This document shows positions 16,718 to 26,777 of a stretch of 64,000 bases of DNA, piece by piece. This DNA is from Paenibacillus sp. FSL R10-2734 (GTDB taxonomy: Bacteria; Bacillota; Bacilli; Paenibacillales; Paenibacillaceae): the NCBI RefSeq assembly GCF_037963865.1, contig NZ_CP150170.1:4526001-4590000 (forward strand). Direction: 5' to 3'. The translations under genes and the position numbers were made by a program. The notes beneath the pieces are model-generated. The model was given only the letters and a program-made list of their open reading frames with translations, was not told where the DNA came from and did no database searches. Numbering within the stretch: position 1 is the stretch's first letter; every line of letters begins with the position of its first letter.

Positions 16718-19303
16718 CTACTTCTCAGTTACTGGTCTATCGATCTTTATGTTGTAAGCTTGACTGGCCAGCTCGATTCGTTCGCCTTGGAACTCATCAT
16801 ACAGTGTGATCCGGTACGTGCCACCAGACAAATTCTTATACATATTATTCGTAAAGGTTGCAGTATACGAGTTGTTATTCCCTTCAAGAAGCTCAGTACC
16901 GATGTTCAAGCTTCGTTCCTGTGAGAGGTTATATGGATCCGTCATTTTAAGCACCAGCTTATGGGTAAAGGTTCCCATGTCATACGTAGTGTCACGAAGT
17001 AGGTTGTAATTCATTACGATATCTATAGTGTTACTACCTTGCAGCGATCGCCCTTCCGAACTTAGAACAGACATCGTGTACGGGTATAGTGCAACCTTCG
17101 TCAAGTTATTCTCCGGTGGTGTGGACACTGGATTCAGAGTCAATGAAGCAATATTTATAAATCCTGTGGCTTCCTGACCAGGTTCAGTCAGCTTATTTCC
17201 AGTAATTCCTGGACCTAGATACAAACTTACATCCGATGGAATTACGGACTTAGGCAACTTTGCCCAGTATGTGATTAATTGCTTGCCACCCGGAGTAGCT
17301 GCAGTATCTGGCTGATTCGCTGTGGCTTCATATAGCTGGCCATCTCCCGTTTTATAGTAAGCCTGAAGGCGAGCCATCTTGCTTTGTCTCTTTTCCTCAC
17401 TACTGAGCAGTAGCTCTGTATATACGAGATTAGAATTTAGACCTTCATAAATGATCGTTTTGTTCTCTTGTACCTTTGCGTTTTTGCCTTTACCGGTAAT
17501 TGTATAACTTCCACCACGTTCGATAGTGGATACAGCATTCATCGTACTGTTCGTGCTAAGCGATAGGAACGAGCTCTTTTCTTCTTTTACCGTTGAAAAG
17601 AGGTTCACTTTTAACTTATCGAACTCTTGCGTGTAAGGAATTTTGGCAAATACATAGATCTCAGCATTTTTCCCCGGTGCAATGGTCGAGGTTTCCTTGT
17701 CCATAAAGAGTTCTGTAGAAGAAGACACATCGTCATTGTCTACCTGGACAGATCCTTTTAATTCTGGAAGCGTTAATGCCACCGACTGCGAATTCTTAAT
17801 ATTTATTCTAGCAACAACGATATCATCATCCTTCCAAGGAAAGCGCTGTAATGACAGCAAATTATAAGTGAAAGAACCATATTCATTCGATGCGCTATAT
17901 TCCACGCCCTTTTGAATCTCAGGACGTAGTGTGTAGGAAATCGTGTAGTAGGCAACAGGTACTGTCAGCTTGGCTGTATTGCCCGTGCTTGCATTAGTCC
18001 CTCCAGTTCCCGCGCCCTCACCCGGAGTACCCGAATCTGTATTATCTGGAGCCGAAACAGCTTCAATCATCTGCAATTGTAGCGAATTCTGCTCAACTTC
18101 AAGCGGAACCTGTGCGGTAAGTGGAATTATTTTTTCCTCCAAAGGCTTTATGGTTAATCCGCTCAATCCTTTCGCATTGATCGGAAAAGTTGTCCCTGAT
18201 GAAGTTTTGACTGCAAGCTCATAAGTAGGCAGCGTAACGGTCGTCTTCCCAACATTTTTCACTCGTAGCTGGAAGGTCCAAATTCCCTTATTGTTCTCAG
18301 CGTATACGTTTGCGTTGTTTAACTGAGTTTCTATCGGATTATTATTAATCATGATTTTCTTAGTCACGCCTTTGCCTACCACCAAATTAGGTGTTGTGGC
18401 TGCCGGTAGCTTGTACGAAGATTTAGCGATCTCAAGCTTCAGGGCTTCATCCTTTTGTGTAAATTGCAGCTTCATATTATCCGTTTTCATATAAGGAGGA
18501 ATCTCGGCAAGATAATAGATAGTCTTCTTCTCCTGCGGCTGAATCTTGTAACTAATCTGAGAACGATCAAGTGCTAATTCATACGAACTGCCACCTGCAG
18601 AGAGTAAATAAGCCGCATAACCCGGATCACTAAGTACCTTACTGCCCTTATTGGTCAGGCTTATCCCCACCTTGGCATAGACCTTCCCATTATATTTATA
18701 GAGCTCCAAGGACTCACTTTTGGCGATGACAGGAATGTCATTCATTGTGGTGCTAACATTTTTTCCATTTACGGCAGTTGGGGAATAATTAGCTGGCAAA
18801 GTAAAACTTCCTGCGTGCTTTAAATAACCTTTGGTTTTGGAATCCCACACATACATAGGAATCTTAATCCCTTTTAACGAATTAGTCTTGCCGATGTTGA
18901 CATAATACGTAACGCGCAAGCTTTCTTTAGCACCAATCTTCTTCTTAAGCGCGTCGGCGCTCAGCGGGTTACCCGGAATGACAGAACCCCCTGGAGTCAT
19001 AACTCTCGAAAAATAGTACATTAGGTTTGCGTTTTTACTGCTACCATTCGAATAATTCAGAGTATAGGTTAAAATATTCCCACCAGATTGTGACCAAATA
19101 TTGACATCTTCTAGTGTAGCTTTAATATTTGCTCCTAAAGAAATGGAACCCAGATTGCTAGTGGCTGCAACTGTCGCGGCAGCTACAGCTGGATTTGTAC
19201 GAACAGCATTAGCTGCTGCCGCTGAAGCGGTATGCCCTGTCAGTTGGCTTATGACAAAGGTGCTTAATAATAAAACAACATATGTACTGCTATGCTTTCT
19301 CAT
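16718..19303 (-). CDS. Large secreted protein of unknown function heading a MacAB-like operon
   Basis: An 861-residue exported protein. A Sec signal peptide (residues ~1-28, ending ASA) is followed by repeated beta-rich segments of about 150-190 residues, each built around sentences such as LSLYNYNGKVYAKV-like strands and PPYMKTDN or KIPYTQEFDKL linkers. A Gly/Thr/Ser-rich spacer sits near residues 422-445. No catalytic motif, cell-wall anchor or coiled coil is visible. GGAGGGG precedes the ATG. The 39-base gap to the ATPase gene makes it the lead gene of the operon, so it may be a substrate or extracellular partner of the transporter. I do not recognise the family. Confidence 0.85.
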   Translation of the reverse strand: MRKHSSTYVVLLLSTFVISQLTGHTASAAAANAVRTNPAVAAATVAATSNLGSISLGANIKATLEDVNIWSQSGGNILTYTLNYSNGSSKNANLMYYFSRVMTPGGSVIPGNPLSADALKKKIGAKESLRVTYYVNIGKTNSLKGIKIPMYVWDSKTKGYLKHAGSFTLPANYSPTAVNGKNVSTTMNDIPVIAKSESLELYKYNGKVYAKVGISLTNKGSKVLSDPGYAAYLLSAGGSSYELALDRSQISYKIQPQEKKTIYYLAEIPPYMKTDNMKLQFTQKDEALKLEIAKSSYKLPAATTPNLVVGKGVTKKIMINNNPIETQLNNANVYAENNKGIWTFQLRVKNVGKTTVTLPTYELAVKTSSGTTFPINAKGLSGLTIKPLEEKIIPLTAQVPLEVEQNSLQLQMIEAVSAPDNTDSGTPGEGAGTGGTNASTGNTAKLTVPVAYYTISYTLRPEIQKGVEYSASNEYGSFTYNLLSLQRFPWKDDDIVVARINIKNSQSVALTLPELKGSVQVDNDDVSSSTELFMDKETSTIAPGKNAEIYVFAKIPYTQEFDKLKVNLFSTVKEEKSSFLSLSTNSTMNAVSTIERGGSYTITGKGKNAKVQENKTIIYEGLNSNLVYTELLLSSEEKRQSKMARLQAYYKTGDGQLYEATANQPDTAATPGGKQLITYWAKLPKSVIPSDVSLYLGPGITGNKLTEPGQEATGFINIASLTLNPVSTPPENNLTKVALYPYTMSVLSSEGRSLQGSNTIDIVMNYNLLRDTTYDMGTFTHKLVLKMTDPYNLSQERSLNIGTELLEGNNNSYTATFTNNMYKNLSGGTYRITLYDEFQGERIELASQAYNIKIDRPVTEK

Positions 19304-19439
19304 TTATTCCCCTCCACGAGTATTTTACTAGAGTTATTATAGTGGTAAGTGCAAATCCAATTGTATCCATGTTGTAACACTTTTGGACTGATTGTAACCT
19401 ATTTGTTCCTATTTGCTCGAATTTGAAGAATATTCTATT

Positions 19440-20774
19440 CTATAATTTCATTTGATCTTTCAATGCAGCCACATCAGTAGCAGAAGGATTTTCTTCTCCA
19501 TATCTCGCTTTTTCATATAATTCAATCAATGAATTCGACGTGTTAACAGAACTTTCATTACCCTTACGTTTCTGCTTATTAAGAGCAGTCCATTTTAAGA
19601 TATCATCTTCCGTTTCCTTCGGCGTAAGATAACTCTTCACTTCGTAACCATGATCGCGCTTCATAAGGAGCCAACGCCGATACAACCAGCGAACACGTTC
19701 CCGCTCACTATTCATCTGTTCCCAGCGGTCTTTTCGATTTTTTGGCGTAAGGCGGGTGCTCCAGAAATTCTTGAGACCTTGAATCGTTTGCTCCCATGTA
19801 AATACACTTTTCTCCTCATCAAGATAAGATGTATTGTTCTTGGGTGAATGTTCCCTACGCAGCATGGCGAGAAATGCATCCATCACCCTCTTCCATTTCT
19901 CTCCGGCATTTCTATACAACCACCGAAGTGCATAATAGGCTGCAACTCCCAGTAACACAGCTCCAGCAACGTATAAGGCGATATCTAATATAGCAGCTAG
20001 TAGACCAGGCTTTTGATCTCCTACAAAAGGTAGTTCCGGACTCGCTGCTGGCTGTTCTAATGGCGGAGGTAGCGGCTCACTGGACCCAGAAAACAGCTTA
20101 CTAATCCATCCAAAGAACGAACGTACAATATTCCATAGTAGTGTTCCTATTGCTTTTCCGGCCCCAGCCGCTAATACGGCCGCAACAATTCCTATGCCAA
20201 TAACATAAATACGATTATTCCTTTGTATTTCTTTTGGCAAAGCTTTGCCCTCTTGAGAAAGCGTACTATAGTGTAAATAGCTGCTATTAGAAATAAGTAG
20301 TGTCAGCAATAGACACAAACTGCCGCACCAGGTCAGAAGTGTAACACTTGCCTCCAAATCTGGAACTCTACGAAAGACAATGGTCGTAACAAAATAAATC
20401 ACAATACCCAGCCAATACTTTTTACTTGACTGATCTCGAGAGTCAACAGTCATTCCTAGATACGCGCATATAAAGCCTGCAACACCTAAAGGTAGACTTT
20501 CGATAGACAGACTTCCTGATGACAAAATACCTATCACTGCCCCAAGAATTAGTGCAGCCAGCAGCTGCTTCCATCTGACACTACACAGTTGTCGTAGCAG
20601 AATACCCACTAGTGATAGTAATGGCATTGCAGTCAACCACATAGGTTCAACTTGTTTGGGTAGTACATAAACCTGAAACAGAATCCATACAGGTAAAACT
20701 AATAAAAGTTCTAGGATAGAGAATATCCAGAGTTTGATCGTATTCCATACGTAAAAAGATGACGTAAGTTTCAT
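19440..20774 (-). CDS. DUF4129 domain membrane protein
   Basis: A 444-residue protein with about five N-terminal membrane helices, a cytoplasmic or external linker, another helix near residue 270, and a C-terminal DUF4129 region (WLYRRWLLMKRDHG, then SLIELYEKARYGE). I use the ATG whose first bases overlap the DUF58 stop (ATGA) and which has GGGGGAG upstream, rather than a longer frame. In many genomes the third gene of this operon is a transglutaminase-like protein carrying DUF4129 at its end. Here the helices and DUF4129 are kept, but no Cys-His-Asp transglutaminase core is seen. Confidence 0.85.
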   Translation of the reverse strand: MKLTSSFYVWNTIKLWIFSILELLLVLPVWILFQVYVLPKQVEPMWLTAMPLLSLVGILLRQLCSVRWKQLLAALILGAVIGILSSGSLSIESLPLGVAGFICAYLGMTVDSRDQSSKKYWLGIVIYFVTTIVFRRVPDLEASVTLLTWCGSLCLLLTLLISNSSYLHYSTLSQEGKALPKEIQRNNRIYVIGIGIVAAVLAAGAGKAIGTLLWNIVRSFFGWISKLFSGSSEPLPPPLEQPAASPELPFVGDQKPGLLAAILDIALYVAGAVLLGVAAYYALRWLYRNAGEKWKRVMDAFLAMLRREHSPKNNTSYLDEEKSVFTWEQTIQGLKNFWSTRLTPKNRKDRWEQMNSERERVRWLYRRWLLMKRDHGYEVKSYLTPKETEDDILKWTALNKQKRKGNESSVNTSNSLIELYEKARYGEENPSATDVAALKDQMKL

Positions 20775-21859
20775 GCACGCTCTCCCCCCTGTTCCGGAAT
20801 ATCCAACCATTCCACACCATTGCCTTGCAGCAATAGGAGGTCGGCTGCCTCCTGTAACTCTGCTCCTCTATGGCAGCTAATAATCAGAAAGTCTGTATCA
20901 CTTATGCCGCTCTCGGCCTGCAGGTCCAGTAATCGGCTCATAGGAAGTGTTCTGTCTAGCTTCAGCTTAGCTAACAGCTCTAGCAAGTCTTCCAATTGAG
21001 CCATAGGCTCTGCTTCAATAGGATCTCTTTCGCCAGCGTTATCTAGTCTACCGTTACAGATAAACCCTACCTCAATTCCATGATGCATTGCGTATTCAGA
21101 GATAGTGGCTGCATAGCGTATCCCTTGCTCGATACGTTCTTCATCCGTTACGGCTCTCCACATGGAATCACTGTCTTCAATATTCAAGCAAATGACAAGC
21201 CTGGAATCCGCGGTGTAATCTTTCTTATGCACCTGCATAGTACCTGTCCGCGCTGTGGCCTTCCAGTTTACAAGTCCCATAGAATCTCCAGAGCTATAAT
21301 CTCGAATACCTGCAGTCAGGAAAGGGTCTTCTACGATCCATCTTTTCACTGGAAGTTCCCCAAGCCAGCTATGTATCGGTAGTGGAAGATCATCTAAGTT
21401 CAGCAGATATGGATAGACTAACAACTCTAATTCAAGTGGATAGGTTTTGTTTTTTCGGATCAAACCAAAGGGGTCTCCAGTTGTCATTGTGACCGACTCC
21501 AAACGATATATCCCACGTCGCTCGCAGATTACTTGATGACGCCGTTTAATATGACGATAAGATTTCAAATAGAACAAACTGATATGATTCTGATAGATTT
21601 CACCAGTGCTGATGCCGAGATTATCCTGACTACCAAATTCCAAACCTCTGGCAATACTAGATTCCAACCGAAGCCATGGTAATGGCAGAAGCTTCGCATT
21701 AACGATCTCCTCGATCATCTCAAGGTTATCCCCTTCATAAGCAACCTTAGTTGAAAAATAGCGGGAATAGCTAAGCGCTTTAAGACCATTCCGTTCATAA
21801 ATAGCGGCAAGAAGAAACAGTAGAGCTACTGTAATGAAGATGAACCAAGGCAAAGCCAT
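20771..21859 (-). CDS. DUF58 domain protein
   Basis: A 362-residue protein: one or two N-terminal membrane helices, an uncharacterised beta-rich segment, then the DUF58 signature near residues 195-215 (GDSMGLVNWKATARTG) followed by a VWA-like fold (LVICLNIEDS). DUF58 proteins work with MoxR ATPases. The gene lies three bases after the moxR stop and overlaps the DUF4129 gene, so the three proteins should be made together and act at the membrane. Substrate unknown. Confidence 0.92.
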   Translation of the reverse strand: MALPWFIFITVALLFLLAAIYERNGLKALSYSRYFSTKVAYEGDNLEMIEEIVNAKLLPLPWLRLESSIARGLEFGSQDNLGISTGEIYQNHISLFYLKSYRHIKRRHQVICERRGIYRLESVTMTTGDPFGLIRKNKTYPLELELLVYPYLLNLDDLPLPIHSWLGELPVKRWIVEDPFLTAGIRDYSSGDSMGLVNWKATARTGTMQVHKKDYTADSRLVICLNIEDSDSMWRAVTDEERIEQGIRYAATISEYAMHHGIEVGFICNGRLDNAGERDPIEAEPMAQLEDLLELLAKLKLDRTLPMSRLLDLQAESGISDTDFLIISCHRGAELQEAADLLLLQGNGVEWLDIPEQGGERA

Positions 21860-21862
21860 AGC

Positions 21863-22840
21863 TCATTCCACCTTTCCGCCTCTTAAGGGCGTAACGAGTT
21901 CAGTGGGCACCTCTACCTCTCGAAGCACTTGCAACACAATATCCGCAGCCTGTCCCTCTCTAGAACCTAATCCACGATGAAGAAGTAGTCGATGTGCAAG
22001 CACCGAAACGGCTACGGCTTTAATGTCATCTGGTGTTACATATGATCTACCTTGGATAAGTGCATATCCTTGAGATGATCTGAGCAATGCTCCACTTGCA
22101 CGTGGACTCGCCCCTAGTTTTACTGCCGCAGATTTGCGAGTATCTTCCGTAATCCGAACGATATAGGCTAGCAAATCATCACTAATACTCACGGAAGCAG
22201 CCAAACGCTGCGCAGCTTGTATATCTTGAGCGGCAGCCACAGCAAAAGTCTCTTCATGTGGATTATTCTCACGGAAACGCTGCAAAATATGAATCCCTTC
22301 GTCAAATGAAGGATACCCCGTAGTAATCCGCATTAGAAATCTATCTAATTGAGCTTCGGGCAATGGAAAAGTGCCTTGGTTATCAATCGGATTCTGAGTA
22401 GCAATAACGAGAAAAGGTGCTTCTAGGCCATGAGTCACACCATCGATCGTGATTTGCCGCTCCTCCATACATTCCAGCAGACTGGATTGTGTTCTGGGTG
22501 TTGCACGGTTAATTTCATCAGCCAACAAAATATTCGCAAATACTGGACCTGGTCTAAACTGAAATTCACCTGTCTTTTGATTATAAAAATTAATCCCGCT
22601 TAAATCAGAAGGCAGCAAGTCTGGTGTAAATTGAATACGCTTAAATGTACAATCTAAAGACTTTGCAAGGACTTTGGCTAACAAGGTTTTACCTGTACCC
22701 GGAACATCCTCCAGTAGAACATGACCATTGGCAAGTAATGCGGTTAATAGCAGGTCTACTCCATCCTCTTTTCCAACGATGACTTTAGCTAGATTGGTTC
22801 TAATAGATTTGATGAGTTCAGTAACTTCTTGAAGATTCAT
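21863..22840 (-). CDS. MoxR family AAA+ ATPase
   Basis: A 325-residue AAA+ ATPase with Walker A EDVPGTGKTLLAK near residue 40, Walker B ILLADEINRA, sensor 1 VIATQNPID, the arginine-finger region LPEAQLDRFLMR, and sensor 2 GASPRASGALL. MoxR proteins act as chaperones that assemble or activate partner VWA/DUF58 proteins. First gene of the MoxR-DUF58-DUF4129 operon. Confidence 0.94.
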   Translation of the reverse strand: MNLQEVTELIKSIRTNLAKVIVGKEDGVDLLLTALLANGHVLLEDVPGTGKTLLAKVLAKSLDCTFKRIQFTPDLLPSDLSGINFYNQKTGEFQFRPGPVFANILLADEINRATPRTQSSLLECMEERQITIDGVTHGLEAPFLVIATQNPIDNQGTFPLPEAQLDRFLMRITTGYPSFDEGIHILQRFRENNPHEETFAVAAAQDIQAAQRLAASVSISDDLLAYIVRITEDTRKSAAVKLGASPRASGALLRSSQGYALIQGRSYVTPDDIKAVAVSVLAHRLLLHRGLGSREGQAADIVLQVLREVEVPTELVTPLRGGKVE

Positions 22841-22947
22841 GTAAATACACCTTCCGATCTGAGAAATTTATGTATTAAGTGCTTTAATCATAACAGAAAG
22901 CGTATTCAATATATAATTCACAAGAAGAGGCCCTCCCCCTCCCCATT

Positions 22948-22979
22948 AAAAAGACAGCACCTCGATACCCCTGCCTTTT
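22948..22979 (-). terminator. Probable terminator of the ger operon
   Basis: On the minus strand the end of the GerB-type gene is followed by an imperfect hairpin (AAAAGGCAG... to ...CTGTCTTTTT) with a T-run. Confidence 0.5.
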
Positions 22980-24068
22980 TCATTCAGCCGTCTTGTTCCG
23001 ATATCTAAAGAAAGCTATGATCGCGTAATAGATCGGGATGCTTTCAACGATTAGCCAAATGATAACAACAGCAAAACTATTGTAGTGTTTATAATACCTA
23101 CCAATATCTCGTGAATACAGATAAGCTATCGTGATTGACACCATTGTTAGGAGGGGCACGTAGACTTTGCTACCTTTATTATGAAACAAACAGGATACAC
23201 ATATTGAAGCTACATAGATAAGGAAAGCGCTGTGAATAAACATCGAGGACGACCATAATCCAATTAAGAGTGGGTCCGAATTGCCCAGCAGATTATCTTG
23301 TTTGGAACTACGAACCATTTCAAGGAAAGGATATTGCAGTTCTTGACCCAAATGTGGACCAAAACTCATCATCGTCAGTGACCAACCAATTAAGACAGTG
23401 ACTAAGACAAAGATTCCTGTAAATACCAATCTTTTCAGCATCTTCGCCTCAAGTTTCAGATCGGGCACAACAAACAAGAGAACAATCCATTCTCCAAACC
23501 ATGACATGACTACAATAGAGTCTTTAATGGCAATCTCTGGATCATGATAATGAATAAAGGCTGGTAGCATATTGAAGTCCGCATTCGGAAGGAATAAATT
23601 AAATAAAATGATCATTGTTATAATAAAAATGAGAAAAAGTCCATCCGCCATATATGCGATCGTTGTAAAACCTAGACTTGCCGTATACATAATTACCAGC
23701 CCAATCACAAACTGAATGATTAGAGGTGGAGTTCCTCTTAAATAATTAGAACCAAAGAACATCACAAAGTTCTCAATATCATAGGATACATAATAAACAC
23801 ACCAGCATAAGAGCATAAGAAGCATGAACTTATGTGGCCACTTACCAATGATATCTTTTCCAAAGATTACCCAAGCTTGATTAGGCCGTAGCATACCGAC
23901 GTGAAAGGTAAACCACAATAAAATCATACCTAATAAAGACCCAGCTATGATTGCAATCCAGCCTTGATACGATGAACTACCAATAAGAGTCGGTATCAAA
24001 AAAATGGTGGTTTGGGAGCTGAAAAAAATAATAAAAAAACGGAACAGCTGCCATTTCGATGTTCGCAT
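22980..24068 (-). CDS. Spore germination permease, GerB/YndE family
   Basis: A 362-residue integral membrane protein with about ten helices of the APC-like spore germination fold. It is the B subunit of a GerA-type germinant receptor in the inner spore membrane and is thought to form the nutrient-binding subunit. Length matches GerAB/GerKB. The order A-C-B on the message (rather than A-B-C) occurs in several Bacilli. 21 bases follow the GerC stop codon. Confidence 0.93.
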   Translation of the reverse strand: MRTSKWQLFRFFIIFFSSQTTIFLIPTLIGSSSYQGWIAIIAGSLLGMILLWFTFHVGMLRPNQAWVIFGKDIIGKWPHKFMLLMLLCWCVYYVSYDIENFVMFFGSNYLRGTPPLIIQFVIGLVIMYTASLGFTTIAYMADGLFLIFIITMIILFNLFLPNADFNMLPAFIHYHDPEIAIKDSIVVMSWFGEWIVLLFVVPDLKLEAKMLKRLVFTGIFVLVTVLIGWSLTMMSFGPHLGQELQYPFLEMVRSSKQDNLLGNSDPLLIGLWSSSMFIHSAFLIYVASICVSCLFHNKGSKVYVPLLTMVSITIAYLYSRDIGRYYKHYNSFAVVIIWLIVESIPIYYAIIAFFRYRNKTAE

Positions 24069-24089
24069 AGCTTCTCCCTCTGATTGTCT

Positions 24090-25244
24090 TTATTTTGCTG
24101 TTCCATAATCTACAATGCGAAAATCAGTCTTCACCTTAATGTCAGCTTCATGGGCATAATAATCCTCCCAGCGCTCTTTAAGCTGCTTCCACTGCTTAGG
24201 ATCGTTCCATTCCAGTAACAACCCGAGTTTCAGAATATCCGCTCCTGCTTCTTGGGAATAACGAATTGCTTCCGTAAGGTTAGAAGTGACTTTATCACTA
24301 AGCCTCTCAGTGATAATATGACTGAGCTCCTCTTGATCCCTGTTCTTAGAGTCCCTTAAATAAATAACACTAGCTTTCCCCTTTAATTTCACTGTGAAAA
24401 CAGGCCCCTTGTCCGTTAGGTTTATCTTCTTTGATGATTTGGTGCTAACAAATACAACACTTGCGGCACTTTGTCCCTCATCCCAATCAACTGAGTAAAC
24501 TGCCAACTTGAGCCTGCCCGATGCCCAAGCTAAAGCTCTACCCTCCTTAAACTTAAGTGTTCCTTTCATCTTATCCTTCTGAAACAGCATGGCTCCTTGA
24601 ATTCCTGCCCAATACTGGGATTTACCTTCATTCGAAGTTTCTTCTTTTTTACCAAATGAAAGATTATTTATAGCAAATCCAACACCTGATGCCTCTGCGA
24701 ACAAGCAATCCTTAATCGTAGTTGAGAACATATACTTTTCTGATCCAAAGTTCTTCAGTACATCCGATGGCAATTGTTCGTAGATAGGTGTTAATGTAAT
24801 CATCTCTTTTGCACTACCCGGGCTCGCCATAACATAGGTACCAAGAGGAAGGCTTGGTTCTCTTTCAATCCATAATAGGAGTTCGCTAATTCCTTGTTCG
24901 GCATAAGCTTTCCCTAAGACAATTACTTTTAATTGAGAAAGACTAAGTTGACGTGTTAAGTCTTTTTGAATTAACAGCATGGCATCCGGTATTGTTTGTG
25001 CGGTCTTCGAAACTGTAGAATAAGTATTCCCGTCTCCACCGCCGCTACTTGCAGGCTGCCCTGTGGAGTTGAGACGATTGGGCAAGGGTGCGTTAATCGT
25101 AATTTCAACGGTACCTGCTTCTTTGCCTTTATCGATAAACACTCCATATACAAAAGTTAGTTCATCCAGTTCTACCTTCGATGACCTGCAGCCTGTTACA
25201 TTTAGGAGCAGAATTACAATCACTCCTATCTTCAGAATTCTCAT
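24090..25244 (-). CDS. Ger(x)C family germination lipoprotein
   Basis: A 384-residue lipoprotein: signal peptide with lipobox VTGC giving lipid-modified Cys19, then the three-domain GerC fold (FVYGVFIDKG... early on, GAMLFQKDKMKG in the middle, KLGLLLEW near the end). It is the C subunit of the germinant receptor on the outer face of the inner spore membrane. Its ATG overlaps the GerA stop codon (ATGA). Confidence 0.94.
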   Translation of the reverse strand: MRILKIGVIVILLLNVTGCRSSKVELDELTFVYGVFIDKGKEAGTVEITINAPLPNRLNSTGQPASSGGGDGNTYSTVSKTAQTIPDAMLLIQKDLTRQLSLSQLKVIVLGKAYAEQGISELLLWIEREPSLPLGTYVMASPGSAKEMITLTPIYEQLPSDVLKNFGSEKYMFSTTIKDCLFAEASGVGFAINNLSFGKKEETSNEGKSQYWAGIQGAMLFQKDKMKGTLKFKEGRALAWASGRLKLAVYSVDWDEGQSAASVVFVSTKSSKKINLTDKGPVFTVKLKGKASVIYLRDSKNRDQEELSHIITERLSDKVTSNLTEAIRYSQEAGADILKLGLLLEWNDPKQWKQLKERWEDYYAHEADIKVKTDFRIVDYGTAK

Positions 25245-26683
25245 TTCTCTTTCTGTCTCCTTTGATTCCTATCTGTATAGATGCTGCTGCGCTTCGTCAT
25301 AAAGCTCGAGGGAAAGCGAAATAATGTGTCCTTCCAGTCCTGAAGCACAAATGGCGCTATGGGTTGCAAATATGGAGTGCCTAGCGGCTTGAGATTAGCT
25401 AAGTGCCCGTAAATCAAGAAGGCTGTAATATACACACCGAGCAGCCCCATCGTCCCACCCATAATCAGTAAAGGGAAACGAAGTAGTCGAAAAGTCAGAC
25501 CTAGCTCATAATGAGGAATGATATAGGTGGCAATTCCGGTAATGGAAACAACTATAACCATTGGAGCGGATACGATTCCTGCTTGCACCGCAGCCTGACC
25601 AATAACGATACCCCCAATAATAGAAACCGTCTGTCCTACAGGCTTAGGAATTCTAGTCCCAGCTTCTCTAAGCGCTTCAAAGGTAAGCTCCATAATTAAA
25701 GCCTCGGTGAGCGCTGAGAACGGGATGTTCTCTCTCGCAGAGGCGATCGTAATTAACAGGTTCGGTGGAATGATCTGAGGATGAAAGGTTGTAATTGCTA
25801 CGTAAAGAGATGGAAGAATCATCGATATGATGGAGAACAAAAATCGAACGATACGAATCCAGCTAGCTGCATAAAAGCTTTGATAATAATCCTCAGAGGA
25901 TTGCAGCATTGTGAAAAAGGATGTGGGTGCTACCATAGCAGTAGGCGTGCCATCTTGTAATATTCCGATCCGGCCTTCCATTAAAGATGCAGCTATCGAA
26001 TCGGGGCGTTCTGTGTATTGAAACACCGGAAATGGTGAATAATTACCTTTTCTCAAATGTTCTGATATATAACTAATGCCTAATATCCCGTCGATATCTA
26101 TTTCATTCATCTTCTGTTCAATTTCAGCAAGAACCTCTTTTTTGTATAAACCTTCAATGTAGACCACATAAACATCAGTTTTCGTGTATTTACCAATCGA
26201 ATAATGAACTGTCTTTAAATCTGGATGTTTAATCTTATGTCGAAGCATAGATAGATTCGTTTCAATATCTTCAATGAATGCCTCTTGTGGACCAATAACT
26301 ACTAGCTCATTTTGTGACTCGGAGACTGATCTTTTTTGATACTGAGTAATTTCAAAATAATAAGTATAAGGAAGATCATCAATACAAAGCACTGCTTTTC
26401 CTGCTACGATTAGATCTACAATCTTGTTCTGGTCAAACGCTTTGAGAGAAGGAATAGGAAAAATAGCACCCTGATCCAAACGTTCTAAGAAATTAGGCCA
26501 ATCTGCCTTTGCATTTGCTTCCGTTTTTAGCGGCACAGCAATACTCTCATGAAGCGTCTTGGAATCAACGATGGATGGTAAATAGATCAAAAGGCAGGAA
26601 TGGCCATGAAGACGAATGGACTGATAAACCGCATCACTGCATCCCTCCAGTTGTTCTTTAATGGTTTCTAGAATTCCTGACAT
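25241..26683 (-). CDS. Spore germination protein, GerA family
   Basis: A 480-residue A subunit. The hydrophilic N-terminal half (about residues 1-240) is followed by the conserved LMEGRIGILQDGTP motif near 245-258, then a PSSFFTMLQSSEDYY-like segment and four to five membrane helices, ending in a short basic tail. With GerC and GerB it forms a nutrient receptor for spore germination. Start is ATG with GGAGGT upstream. A good sigma-G type promoter lies about 40 bases before the start, which fits forespore expression. Confidence 0.95.
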   Translation of the reverse strand: MSGILETIKEQLEGCSDAVYQSIRLHGHSCLLIYLPSIVDSKTLHESIAVPLKTEANAKADWPNFLERLDQGAIFPIPSLKAFDQNKIVDLIVAGKAVLCIDDLPYTYYFEITQYQKRSVSESQNELVVIGPQEAFIEDIETNLSMLRHKIKHPDLKTVHYSIGKYTKTDVYVVYIEGLYKKEVLAEIEQKMNEIDIDGILGISYISEHLRKGNYSPFPVFQYTERPDSIAASLMEGRIGILQDGTPTAMVAPTSFFTMLQSSEDYYQSFYAASWIRIVRFLFSIISMILPSLYVAITTFHPQIIPPNLLITIASARENIPFSALTEALIMELTFEALREAGTRIPKPVGQTVSIIGGIVIGQAAVQAGIVSAPMVIVVSITGIATYIIPHYELGLTFRLLRFPLLIMGGTMGLLGVYITAFLIYGHLANLKPLGTPYLQPIAPFVLQDWKDTLFRFPSSFMTKRSSIYTDRNQRRQKEK

Positions 26684-26722
26684 CTGCTGTTACCTCCAAA
26701 AATGTGACTTATTGATCTGGCT

Positions 26723-26752
26723 TAGTTTGCCATTGGTTTACGAGGTTTATAC
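26723..26752 (-). promoter_or_regulatory. Candidate sigma-G promoter of the ger operon
   Basis: On the minus strand GTATA (26752-26748), 18 bases, CAAACTA (26729-26723). The forespore sigma-G consensus is roughly GHATR-N18-CATNNTA; only one base differs. It leaves a leader of about 30 bases before the GerA ATG. Confidence 0.5.
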
Positions 26753-26777
26753 TAACTACTACATTAAGTTGTAGACA

